DNA from: JAPORK01 sp026710285
GTDB lineage: Bacteria; Pseudomonadota; Gammaproteobacteria; Pseudomonadales; Endozoicomonadaceae
Length of the DNA: 64,000 nucleotides
Assembly: GCA_965201045.1 (NCBI GenBank)
Contig: OZ241746.1
Coordinates: 3,906,001-3,970,000 of the forward strand
Direction of reading: 5' to 3'
Of the stretch, positions 1 through 8,447 are shown piece after piece. A program made the position numbers and the translations under genes. The first letter of the stretch is position 1; every line of letters begins with the position of its first letter. A model generated the notes under the pieces. The model did not search any database, was not told the origin of the DNA, and saw nothing but the letters and a program-made list of their open reading frames with translations.

Positions 1-1545
1 TGCCACTTTAAATCTATTTGTTAGTAATGCAATCCTCAAAACCGGACGTTCATCGTTTCCGAACAAAAATTTTCTCAGCAATTCTTTTTTCTCTGTATCA
101 GACAAAAATTCATTATTATCAATTTCTGTTACAATCGTTGGTATACATACTTGGATTATTTGCGGCTTATAACGCAAATGCGCATTCATGATACAAGTAT
201 TTATGCAATCACTGTACTCTTTCAGCAACTCTGCCTGAGACTGTTCTTTCTGAAAAAGAGCTCGTATCCTTTGAAAAATTAGCTGTAAAAACTGCTTTAT
301 TTTTTGTATATAACTATTGCCTGAGAATATGGATTCTGGCATGTCGACACTATTTTTTTGCTTTCCTGACAATATTTTCTGTAATAATGATTTTACTGTC
401 TCTGTAAGACCTAATTTTGCAGCAAAAGGCAATACATCTTTTAAAACCTTCTTTTCAGTAATTTGCACATCAGAGAGAACTTTTTTTGCTTCTTTATCAA
501 TAAACAAGTCATCCTCTTTAGCTTCGAATATTTTTAAACATACCCATTTAAAACTACAATCGCCAGTATGATAGATTGAGCGCATAGCTCTAGATAAATT
601 ATCAGTATAGATTTGATGATCATGATTACTTACCAAAAATTTAAGTCCATCAAATCCAATAGAACAAACATGTTGTGAAAAATGAATCATCACATGCCAT
701 GGTTTGTCACCATTGTCATCCCGGAGCTTTTGAAGAAAGTTTTGTAGTTTATTTTTAGCAAAAAAATTATGACGAACAATATTATGATGAGCAAGAAAGG
801 ACTCTTTAAGATATAATTCTCTGCTTTCAAGCGCATCACCGTCAGACTCCCATCTGGCTGCTTCCAGATCTTGTGTTTGACTGTGACCCAGCGCTTCTTG
901 CCACTCCTCTGAGATATAAAAATCTGACACTGACATTTCATCAAAAAAATTAAGCAGCTGATGTGCATCCTCACTATATATTTTTCCATCGGGAAGCAAC
1001 TGGTTTATCACCTTATCTTTTATGGCTTCTCTTGCCTTTCTCTCTTGCTCTGTTTCCTCAGTTTCCTCTGTCCTTGGAATATAACCCTTTTTATGAGCAG
1101 CCTCATTTATAGCACAGATGAGCTCCATTCTTTTTATAAATTCAGGCACACCTTTACGAATACAAGATCTGCCAGCCCCTCCAGCAATGGAAAAACATAT
1201 CCCCTTTTTTCTAACTGCATATCCAAATAATTGCATAACCTCTATAAAAGGGATAACCATATCTGTATTACCCTCATGTGTAACATTCACTCCATACAAT
1301 TTAATTAAGAAAAAAGATTTAAGTTGCTCAAAGAATGATTTAGCCTCAATTACCGGCTTTAATAAATATTTCAGGATACCTTCTTTTTTCTGATCTTTGT
1401 GCAAAAGCAGTTCATGATGTTTTATACCCTTTTTTGCTAAATTATCAGTAATTTCCCGTACCGCTTGCTGTGCTCCGTCATCACTACGCGGTGAAATACT
1501 GTGAACATCGTATGAAGCGCTATAGTTGCTAATACTTTCCGCCAT
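1..1545 (-). CDS. Effector-like protein, cysteine-protease-like with ankyrin-like segment (3' end beyond window)
   Basis: The frame is open for 515 codons from ATG at 1545 to the window edge, so the C-terminus is missing. An AGGGG ribosome site lies 6 nt upstream of the ATG. I see no signal peptide. Residues 114-122 (KKGICFSIA) and 284-310 (HV..IGFDGLKFLVSNHD) look like the Cys and His/Asn parts of a papain-like fold: Cys117, His292 and Asn307 or Asp309 are candidate catalytic residues. Residues 372-390 (LPFAAKLGLTETVKSLLQK) resemble one ankyrin helix pair. A cysteine-protease-like domain followed by ankyrin-like repeats is known from Legionella/Coxiella-type secreted effectors; the assignment here is inference from motif shape. 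The gene stands alone beside the rsmH/aroB breakpoint and an IS nest, typical of an accessory gene. That it is a real gene is very likely; its function is uncertain. Confidence 0.7.
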   Translation of the reverse strand, partial: MAESISNYSASYDVHSISPRSDDGAQQAVREITDNLAKKGIKHHELLLHKDQKKEGILKYLLKPVIEAKSFFEQLKSFFLIKLYGVNVTHEGNTDMVIPFIEVMQLFGYAVRKKGICFSIAGGAGRSCIRKGVPEFIKRMELICAINEAAHKKGYIPRTEETEETEQERKAREAIKDKVINQLLPDGKIYSEDAHQLLNFFDEMSVSDFYISEEWQEALGHSQTQDLEAARWESDGDALESRELYLKESFLAHHNIVRHNFFAKNKLQNFLQKLRDDNGDKPWHVMIHFSQHVCSIGFDGLKFLVSNHDHQIYTDNLSRAMRSIYHTGDCSFKWVCLKIFEAKEDDLFIDKEAKKVLSDVQITEKKVLKDVLPFAAKLGLTETVKSLLQKILSGKQKNSVDMPESIFSGNSYIQKIKQFLQLIFQRIRALFQKEQSQAELLKEYSDCINTCIMNAHLRYKPQIIQVCIPTIVTEIDNNEFLSDTEKKELLRKFLFGNDERPVLRIALLTNRFKVA

Positions 1546-1942
1546 TATATACCCCTGTTTTTAAATGGTTATTAATCTATAACTGATATAAATAAAACTT
1601 GATTTTTTACATCCAAAGCTTTGAGTAACTTTTAAACAAGTAGCGAACTAAACATATAAGTTACAAGCTTTTTCTTTTTGTAATCTCGATCAAATGGATA
1701 CACTTTGAAAGGTTATTCATGGCTTAATATTGATTTGAGAGAGAAAAGTACAATTTTGCTCATTTTCTGTCTGCAATATAACCGTTCAGAATCATACAGA
1801 ACTAATAAAATCATGTCAATACATAGATCTGATTAATGCAGAACACTTAAAAAAATCTATTCAGAATAATAACCGGTTGCACATACCTGCTACAATAGCT
1901 AGGATATTTTTTAACGAAACAAACTACTCGCTGAATATTACA
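1546..1942. other. Gene-free spacer, about 400 bp
   Basis: AT-rich sequence between the effector-like gene and the aroB scrap. I see no reading frame with a plausible start, no tRNA and no clear hairpin. It probably contains the promoter of the minus-strand gene that starts at 1545, but no convincing -35/-10 pair stands out. Confidence 0.5.
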
Positions 1943-2011
1943 ATGCAAATACTAACAATAAAAATGAGCTCACACGATTATCCTGTCTATATAGGACATA
2001 ATCTGCTTGAT
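1943..2011 (+). pseudogene. aroB: aroB (3-dehydroquinate synthase) 5' scrap
   Basis: ATG at 1943 opens about 22 codons beginning MQILTIKM, followed by DYPVYIGHNLLDE, then the frame runs into unrelated sequence and a stop. The pattern YP(V/I)xIGxxLL is the conserved N-terminus of 3-dehydroquinate synthase, the second enzyme of the shikimate pathway. Nothing of the rest of aroB follows. From about 2005 the DNA becomes the truncated 3' part of rsmH on the opposite strand, so this is one side of a recombination breakpoint. The fragment is short, so identity rests on a single conserved motif. Confidence 0.5.
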
Positions 2012-2637
2012 GAAAATCATCCAGCTCTTTATTAATAAAGATGCGTATAGCCTGAAAGGCACGTGTTGCCGGATGCTTATGTTTTTCCCAGCGCGGATGG
2101 GCAGCTTTGAGAAGTTGTGCCAGATGACCGGTTGTGATAATCGGTTGCTGTTTACGCTCATTGACAATAGCCCGCGCCATGCGACGCGAAAAACGCTCTT
2201 CGCCATATTTCCAGAAAATATCAGCAATCTCTTTTTCATTGGCTGTAGCAATCCATTCAGCTGCACTTTGTCCCTGTTGTGGATTCATGCGCATATCCAG
2301 CGGACCATCCTGGGTAAAACTAAACCCACGCTTCGGGTTATCCAGCTGTGGAGAAGAAACACCTAAATCAAGCAAAATACCGTCGGGACGCATTGTATCG
2401 AAAATTTGTTCCATCTCGGCAAATGAGGTATGTACAATCGAGAAGCGCGAATCTTCCTCTGCCAGATGCTCCCCTGCTGCAATGGCTTCAGGATCTTTAT
2501 CAATACCAATTAAACAGCTGTTAGCATCCAGCGCAGCTAAACCCTTCTCTGCCAAAAGTTCCGTCTACATACACTCCTGCTGGTTTGTAACACAGGGCTT
2601 CAACCGCTTCTTTTAGCAACACTGATTCATGAGACAT
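2005..2637 (-). pseudogene. rsmH: Broken rsmH (mraW), 16S rRNA C1402 methyltransferase
   Basis: RsmH methylates N4 of C1402 in 16S rRNA and normally heads the dcw cell-wall/division cluster. ATG at 2637 gives MSHESVLLKEAVEAL, then VYVDGTFG; the frame then jumps to AEKGLAALDANSCLIGIDKDP. The missing piece is the SAM-binding RGGHSRxIL segment, lost in a deletion of roughly 9 codons that also shifts the frame. Downstream, LLDLGVSSPQLD, RGFSF, GPLDMRM and YGEERFSRR are well preserved up to HPATRAFQAIRIFINKELDDF. About 100 C-terminal residues are then replaced by sequence derived from aroB on the other strand. Neither mraZ upstream nor ftsL downstream is present, so the fragment is displaced from its cluster. 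An intact copy may exist elsewhere. Confidence 0.85.
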
Positions 2638-3028
2638 GTATTACGTTTACTCCAAAAAAAATATACGCTTTTGCCCATGATCATTGCTGGCTATGCCTTT
2701 TTCATTACTTGCATATTTTATTACGTAAATTTTATTGGAGTAAACTGTGCGGTCACCTTTAAGTCACCACAACAAAGGATAACGCTTACTGTTGCACAAA
2801 AAACTGTGTTAGGTCAGATACACGGTTTCCATCAATATTGCTACAGTTGTTCTATCACTTTTTTGTACGCCTCGCGGAGATAATCTATGCTCCATTTCTT
2901 CGACACTAACTTGCCTAACTGATCACACTGAAAAACAGCTTGTTTATTTCCTCATCATTCAGACGCAGAATAAAATCATATATCGGAAGTTCTCCAGGAT
3001 CTTGACCTTTTGCTGTCAACAATTCTAG
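2638..3028. other. Spacer with an unidentified C-terminal gene fragment
   Basis: No complete gene. On the minus strand, 3028 to 2915 is open for 37 codons ending in TAG and encodes LLTAKGQDPGELPIYDFILR followed by a short hydrophilic and hydrophobic tail. It abuts the left end of the IS1380 element, so it may be the 3' end of a gene the element cut. No matching 5' part is readable on the other side at 5878. The plus frame 2629-2883 antisense to this stretch has no family resemblance. Confidence 0.35.
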
Positions 3029-3538
3029 CCCGAATATTTCATACCTAAAAGAGATTTTTAGCGTTTTTTATGTTATAATTCAATTAGTTAAAACATAAAA
3101 TTGTATGGAGTTTTTTATAGCAATGTGTAGTCAGTTCCCTATTAATTTTCCATCTGTAAAGAATCGTAAAATTCAAACTGAGTTCAGCGGTGGTGACATA
3201 ACCAGTGATGGCGGTGTAATGTTACTGAGATCAGCAGATGAAAAACTAAATTTATTACGCGATGTGAATAAAGAATTACCTGATGCCCGAGACCTTAAAC
3301 TTATTAAACATTCTCAGCTGAGTTTACTTCGACAGCGTATTTTTGGTATATGTCTGGGTTATGACGATCTTAATGATCATAAAACATTACGTAATGATCC
3401 TGCTTTGCAATCTGCAGTAAACAGAGTTGATCCTCTGGCAAGTCAATCTACTTTATGTCGTTTAGAAAATCGTACAGACCGTCAAGCAGCATTAAAAATA
3501 CACGAGATAATAATTAAAAAATTTATCACTTCATTTAA

Positions 3539-4813
3539 CAATACTTCGGACAGTTTTAAGCAGCAATTGTACCGTAGTTGCTGAATGGCTTATAAACGTC
3601 CATGACTTTTTGGTCTTTCATGTCTAAATCTAACTCTTGAAAAAGTGTTTTCATAAGGTGCTGATTGAGCTTACGGCGCTTCCAGCTTGCTATAGAAATA
3701 ACAGTTTTTTTATCTGTATTTTTTTTCCATTTATCTTGCAATTTAATCAAATTTAATGCTGTTAACGATGCATTAATTTGTGTATGAATAGCTTTTTTAC
3801 TGCGTGACTGACAATGTGTTAGCCCCGTATGTTGCTTAGCATCACGAAATACAAATTCAATTTGGTATCGCGCTTTATAATAACTAATTATTTTATTTGC
3901 ACCCAGTGCTGTATCTGTTGAATATAAGAGAACATGCTTGTCTTTAAACTTAAGTAGAACAATACGAATTTTTTGTTTAATCATTTTCAACCAAACAATT
4001 GTGGTATAAACTTCAATTTCCTGATCCATTTTGCCTACATATTCAAATCGTTTTGTGTCTTTACTGAAATTTACTTTTCCATCATATCGTTTCGGTCTGC
4101 CTTTTCCTTTGTACTCTCCCTAATAAGGCCACCATGCATCAGCATCAATACGTAATTTTCCTACTATGTGTAGTCCTTGTTCGGTGACGGGACGAATAAA
4201 TTTCTCTTTAGTGTAGTAAGCATCACAAACTAAATATTTAATATCTAAATCATTAAGAGGAGCTTTTAATCTTTTAACTTGCTGAACATAACAGTCTGTC
4301 TTAGTCTTATCAGTATCATTTAATGTTTGACGTGCGTCCAACGCATACGCAGTATTTGCAGTCATATCAATAATACTCACTAATGACATTTCCAGTCCAT
4401 ACTCTGAACGTCCTGTTTTTCCATTATAAAACTTACCTAAACCTTCTGTTTTTTTACCGCTTTTCTCCATGAAACTGGCATCGATTGCAGCAATGTATTC
4501 TTTTTCCTTTGATTCATAAGCTAGCAATTTACAGTTGAAAACTGTAAAATCAAATTCTCTTCTGTACCATCGACTGAATCGCTTTTCGTTTATTCCACAG
4601 TAACGACTCATATTTCTAAACGTTGCTTTTCCTTGAAAAAACATAAGAGTACACAATAAAATAGTAATAAATATTCTGTGATGTTTTTTTATTTTTGACA
4701 TTGATTTCAAAATTTTATCTATTGTGTCTTCCATGAGTAGTTCTCTGTTTGTTTTTGTATTTCTACAGATTCTACTCATAAATATTTTTTAGTCAAAACT
4801 GTCCGAAGTATTG
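3539..4813 (-). mobile_element. IS4-superfamily insertion sequence nested in the IS1380 element
   Basis: 1275-bp element with perfect 19-bp terminal inverted repeats (caatacttcggacagtttt at 3539-3557, complement at 4795-4813). It is flanked by a perfect 6-bp target duplication, atttaa, at 3533-3538 and 4814-4819. The same termini border a 136-bp MITE at 53636-53771, so this family has mobilised at least one short non-autonomous derivative here. The single minus-strand transposase gene is interrupted by one TAG. The exact IS family within the DDE/IS4 group is not assigned. Confidence 0.9.
3556..4779 (-). pseudogene. IS4-like DDE transposase with one in-frame TAG
   Basis: Starting at ATG 4779, the frame is open for 219 codons to TAG at 4120-4122, then continues in the same frame for another 187 codons to a stop at 3556. 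Catalytic residues are recognisable: AAIDASF (first Asp) and VCDAYY (second Asp) before the TAG, and YQIEFVFRDAKQHTGL (Glu) after it. Because the Glu lies beyond the stop, the truncated product could not be an active transposase unless the TAG is read through. The segment directly after the stop, GEYKGKGRPKRYDGKV, is the normal continuation in this transposase type, so a single base change explains the break. Confidence 0.85.
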
Positions 4814-5962
4814 ATTTAATCAACCACCCGATAAATTAATTCTTGATTTTGATGCAACGGATGATCGTGTTCATGGTCACCAGGAAGGAGGTGCTTTTCA
4901 TGGTTATTATGATCATCACTGTTTCCTTCCGCTCTATGTTTTTTGTGGAGAAAAACTTCTTGTTTCATATCTGCGCCCCGGCAATAGCGATGGTTTCCAA
5001 CATGCATGGGCAATTTTGAGTTTATTAGTAAAACGATTGCGAAAACAGTGGTCGAAAGTGAAAATTATTGTTCGTGGAGATAGTGGATTTTGCCGTAAAG
5101 AAATGTTGTCCTGGTGTGAAAAAAATGATGTTGACTATATTGTGGGTATTCCTCAAAACAAACGACTGAACAAAATGATTCAGTCAGACGTTAATGAAGC
5201 CAAAGAAAAATATGAAAAAACTCAGCAAAAAATTCGAAAGTTTAAAAATTTGCAATATGCTGCAGGCAGCTGGAATTGTGAGCGTCGAATAATTGTAAAA
5301 ATAGAACATCTTGAAAAAGGGAGTAATCCACGATTTATCGTTACCAATCTTGAAGGAACAGCATCAGATTTATATGATGATGTGTATTGCGCAAGAGGTG
5401 AAATGGAGAATCGAATCAAAGAGCAACAGTTAGATTTATTTGCAGATCGGACTAGTTGTCATTCCTGGTGGGCAAACCAATTTCGTTTATTACTATCATC
5501 ATTAGCTTATATTTTACTAGAACAGATTCGAGTAAATTTGGTCGGGACAGAATTGGCTCGGGCATAAGCAGGTACAATTCGGTTAAAGTTACTCAAGATT
5601 GGGGCAGTAATTCTTAGAAATAGTAGGCGTATACGATTTCTTTTGTCCAGTGCTTATCCTTACAAACGGCTTTTTCAAGAGATAGCTGAGCGGCTTAATC
5701 CTGGCTAGCAAAGAAGAAATGCTGTTCCCGGCATGTTGACAAATAATGGGGTAAGGGGGTTTTATGCCTGAAAAATGGAAAATACGCTCAAAATAGTAAA
5801 AAATCACACCAAAAAAACAATAGATGTCTTCTACGTGCATAAGTTTGCTCTATTTTTTAGGGTATGAAATATTCGGGTTAGTCACATTTTTTAAGTCCTA
5901 ACTTTTATTTTGTAAAGTTTGTCTTATGCCGAATATACCAGCCTTTCGAGCGTACAACCGTG

Positions 5963-6017
5963 GGCTGAGCCTGTCGAAGCCGGATTGCTTTTTCTCCAGG
6001 CTTCGACAGGCTCAGCC
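5963..6017. repeat. REP-like palindrome, copy 1
   Basis: ggctgagcctgtcgaagcc at 5963-5981 is perfectly complementary to 5999-6017, with a 17-nt loop. A diverged copy lies at 32831-32889 and a half copy at about 6240-6265, each with the same gtgggctga core; the latter two also share a tttactgaatg neighbourhood. The GC-rich hairpin stands out against the AT-rich background and looks like a dispersed REP/BIME-type element. It is not next to a gene 3' end that would mark it as a terminator. Confidence 0.8.
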
Positions 6018-6068
6018 AGCGGACATATACCAATTTCACTTAAAAATATTGGATTCATTTCATCGGAA

Positions 6069-6131
6069 CTCATTGTTATTAAAGGATTATACAAAAATAA
6101 AACCCAGTGTTTTGAAGTTGAATGGGTATAG
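6069..6131. repeat. Dispersed repeat, single copy of the 46.8/47.5 kb terminus
   Basis: The run from cattgttattaaaggattat to gaagttgaatgggtata recurs almost unchanged at 46796-46852 and, inverted and more diverged, at 47458-47522. There the two copies face each other around a transposase remnant, so this solitary copy is probably one end of the same degraded mobile element. Confidence 0.65.
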
Positions 6132-6372
6132 TTGTATTGAAATTATACGAAAGCTGATATTATCTGAGTTCACCTGTGCTGATTTGTTCATTCCCTCAGA
6201 TAATATTAATTTTTATTGAAATATTTGTGTATAAAAGACAAGGCTCAGCCCACGGGGCATTCAGTAAAGATTGGTATATTCAGCGAAAATAAATCTGTGA
6301 ATAAAAACCGGAGCTTAAAAAAAATGTTACTAAGAGACAGCCCTGTCTTTATAAGTTTTAAATTTGCAATGC

Positions 6373-6840
6373 TCACTTGTTAAGTGATAAGTTCTTCTCG
6401 CGAATTTCTGAGAAAAAAGGCAGTTGGATTACGTCATTCAGTGAAGCATGACCTTTCGCAACATCGTTCATTTTGTCTAATAACTTATCCAGTTGATCAA
6501 CTTTTTCTTGTTGATGCCGGTAAGGAAATATTGCTTTAATACGTGCCAGACGTGTTGGTTTATCAAATATATCCCGGTCAGGATCAGATATTCTAGTTGA
6601 AATAAGAAACAAGTTCTCATATATGTTTTTTAGGTCGCTTAACTTAGCGACTTCAAATCCAAAATTTCGTTTAGTACCGGAATTAGATCGTTTGGACAGA
6701 TTAAAATCAATAAAGGAAAGCTTTCCTTCGGAGTCTAATAGTATATTCTGTACTCATTCTGCTTTGGGATATAGGGTTTTATTTTTATGCGGCTTTGACA
6801 ATAATGTTTCTAAGTAAATAAATTCAGTCCTTTCAACCAG
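6373..6840 (-). pseudogene. Kinase-like protein remnant with in-frame TGA
   Basis: The minus frame between a stop at 6841 and TAA at 6373 is open except for one TGA at 6754-6756. After the TGA it reads VQNILLDSEGKLSFIDFN. The arrangement N-I-L-L-D-x-x-G-x-L-x-F-I-D-F mimics the catalytic-loop Asn to DFG region of protein or small-molecule kinases. Before the stop, KPHKNKTLYPKAE could be the remains of the catalytic-loop strand. A helical tail follows (LDKLLDKMNDVAKGH) to LSLNK. No start codon, ATP-binding N-terminal lobe or HxD is present. I read it as the C-terminal remnant of a kinase-like gene; the family link is suggestive only. Confidence 0.4.
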
Positions 6841-6877
6841 TTAAACAGACATATTGGTGATTAAAAAGGATTTTTCA

Positions 6878-6982
6878 ATGAAGATTAATCCGGAACATCC
6901 ATATGATTATGGTGACACACCCACTTATAAAAGACAAGGTAGTATCCATTTGTGGGAAGGACTGGATGACAGCCTTACCTGA
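6878..6982 (+). CDS. Possible 34-residue small ORF or gene-start remnant
   Basis: ATG at 6878 is preceded by AAAAAGGA at a workable distance (7 nt) and opens 34 codons, MKINPEHPYDYGDTPTYKRQ onward, ending in TGA. It is hydrophilic with no signal or membrane segment. It may be a real small gene, but it sits between a pseudogene and a spacer, so it could equally be the surviving 5' end of a deleted gene. No family recognised. Confidence 0.3.
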   Translation: MKINPEHPYDYGDTPTYKRQGSIHLWEGLDDSLT

Positions 6983-7060
6983 AAGAAGGAGAGGAATGAC
7001 GGCGAATTTACAAAATAACGCTTTATTAAGTCAGGTATAATTCGCCACAACCATCACACA

Positions 7061-8155
7061 TCATTTCGGCCATTCAATATCCAGTGTCTGGGTTGGAAAG
7101 GCAAAATCTGCACTATTTTGTTGAATAATTTTTCCAATACTCAGCAATACCTCTTCCTGAACAGCAAGAAAGTCATCCAGACCTGGTGATTTTGTAAAGC
7201 AGTATATTTTTAGATCAAGCGAAAAATTACCAAAATTGATAAAGTTAACACGTACAGGACGGTTTTGATCAATATGGGAATGATTTTTTAAAAATGCTCT
7301 TATACTGGTGAGGATAATATTGACCTGGCTGAAATCATTGTAACGAATACCAAGCGTATGAGACATACGACGATTTAACATACGTGAAGGTGTTAATACT
7401 GCGGTACTACTAAAAATCGCATTGGGTACATAGATGGGCTGCAGTTCATAATTTCTGATCCGGGTTTGACGCCAGCCAATTTTTTCAACAGTGCCTTCGA
7501 TCTCTTTACCAGCAACATAAATGCGTTCTCCCACTTTAAAAGGACGATCCATATATAGCATCATGCCACTGAACAAGTTAGCCAATGTATCTTTTGCTGC
7601 AAAACCAACAACGAGACCGCCAAGACCACCAAAAGCCAGTAAACCGGAAATACTGATGCCGATGGTTTGTAACAAAATGAGTCCCGTGGAAATGGCAATA
7701 AAGACCTGGGCTAATTTAAACACCAACTCTGCAGCTGAAGAAGATAATGTAGTATTTTTAAAATCATCTGCCTGCAAATGTAAAAAGGCTTTACGTGAAA
7801 TATGAATAAAAGTCCAGCCGAAAAGAACAACCAGAACACCACTTTTTACTACCGGAATACCGGCAATAATCGGTAAATGAATGAGTGATTTTAATAACGC
7901 CAACAACCAGTCAAGCCCCAGGATACAGATCAATACAACAGCAGGAATAAGGGATCCTCGAACAATTGCACTGATATAAGGAAAAGTGGTTTTATTAATG
8001 CGTTTTTTTAATTTTGACAGCAGATGGTAGACCAGCAAACTGAGAACAACGGTTACGCACAGGATGATAATCACCTGAATACTCAATACCCACATGTTAT
8101 CATGTGCGACTCCTGTAAAAGGTACAGATAATTTTTCAGTAATTTTAGAAGACAT
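7061..8155 (-). CDS. MscS-family small-conductance mechanosensitive channel
   Basis: 364-residue inner-membrane channel that opens on membrane tension and releases solutes during osmotic down-shock. Hydrophobic segments lie at about 22-45, 67-90, 102-120 and 143-163, followed by the pore helix 168-200 with the glycine/alanine-rich packing motif (FGGLGGLVVGFAAKDTLAN). The soluble beta domain starts at RPFKVGERIYV and contains VEKIGWRQTRIRNYE and IYVPNAIFSS, typical of MscS/YnaI-type channels. Length suits the smaller MscS paralogues with extra N-terminal helices. It is monocistronic on minus, well separated from glpX upstream. Which of the E. coli paralogues it corresponds to is not decidable here. 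Confidence 0.9.
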   Translation of the reverse strand: MSSKITEKLSVPFTGVAHDNMWVLSIQVIIILCVTVVLSLLVYHLLSKLKKRINKTTFPYISAIVRGSLIPAVVLICILGLDWLLALLKSLIHLPIIAGIPVVKSGVLVVLFGWTFIHISRKAFLHLQADDFKNTTLSSSAAELVFKLAQVFIAISTGLILLQTIGISISGLLAFGGLGGLVVGFAAKDTLANLFSGMMLYMDRPFKVGERIYVAGKEIEGTVEKIGWRQTRIRNYELQPIYVPNAIFSSTAVLTPSRMLNRRMSHTLGIRYNDFSQVNIILTSIRAFLKNHSHIDQNRPVRVNFINFGNFSLDLKIYCFTKSPGLDDFLAVQEEVLLSIGKIIQQNSADFAFPTQTLDIEWPK

Positions 8156-8282
8156 AAGCTACCTGTTTTTAATTAAAAAAATGACTTCAGTTATTGTTAT
8201 AAAACGATTGCCGCAGATAGTTAATCTGATAAACTCTTGTTAGTTTAGTCTCAGAGAATAGTTCAGAGCTAATATTTCGCTA

Positions 8283-8438
8283 AAAACTTGTCCAAATCTT
8301 TTACAGAAAGTGCAAAGAAGAAGAAATAACACTGTTTTGTTTCCAGGATGCATCGTGGTGCTATGCAACAAAAAAAGTGCAAAACAGTGGCTTTTTAGCA
8401 ACACCTGTCACTTGTGAAAAGAGAATGAACAAGCTTTT
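8283..8438. repeat. MITE-like element, copy 1
   Basis: About 155 bp with imperfect inverted ends (aaaacttgtccaaatctttt at the left, complement of aaaagagaatgaacaagctttt-like sequence at the right). The interior (ccaggatgca, gcaacaaaaaa, aaaacagtg) matches the element at 15849-15995 base for base over long stretches, and the ends correspond too. It lies in the spacer upstream of the mscS gene and downstream of glpX. No coding capacity. Confidence 0.65.
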
Positions 8439-8447
8439 AGTCTGATA

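Larger units (their letters stand above)
3123..5708 (+). pseudogene. IS1380-family transposase, split by IS and with a nonsense codon
   Basis: DDE transposase of the IS1380 family. The N-terminal part from ATG 3123 (MCSQFPINFPSVKNRK; an upstream in-frame ATG lies at 3105) contains FSGGDITSDGGVMLLR, the family signature, and runs to 3538. The coding sequence resumes at 4820 (PPDKLILDFDATDD, the first catalytic Asp region; then GDSGFCRKEMLSWC) and continues to RVNLVGTELARA. There TAA at 5565 replaces what is probably a CAA codon. The same frame continues past it with GTIRLKLLKIGAVIL and ends at TAG 5706-5708. Removing the inner IS and one copy of its 6-bp duplication restores the frame exactly, so insertion was clean. 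Confidence 0.9.
3029..5877 (+). mobile_element. IS1380-family insertion sequence, interrupted by a second IS
   Basis: Outer element bounded by inverted 17-bp termini (cccgaatatttcatacc at 3029 and its complement ending at 5877). Flanking tetranucleotides are ctag (3025-3028) and ttag (5878-5881), compatible with a diverged 4-bp target duplication. Its transposase matches the IS1380 family, but the element is dead: it is split by a 1275-bp IS at 3539-4813 and carries a nonsense codon near the C-terminus. Confidence 0.85.
5878..7060. other. Non-coding accessory spacer with repeats and gene remnants
   Basis: About 1.2 kb without an intact conventional gene. It contains a perfect 19-bp palindrome pair (5963-6017), a dispersed repeat (6069-6131), a half copy of the palindrome near 6240-6275, a broken kinase-like gene (6373-6840, minus) and a possible 34-codon plus-strand ORF (6878-6982). 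Each is listed separately. Confidence 0.7.

Noticed and set aside
2629..2883. 84-codon hydrophobic plus-strand frame
   Set aside because: Overlaps the rsmH start antisense, no ribosome site, no family resemblance; composition explained by AT-rich DNA.
5919..6219. Two overlapping plus frames of 70 and 97 codons
   Set aside because: Both run through the palindrome at 5963-6017 and the dispersed repeat at 6069-6131; translated repeats, not a gene.
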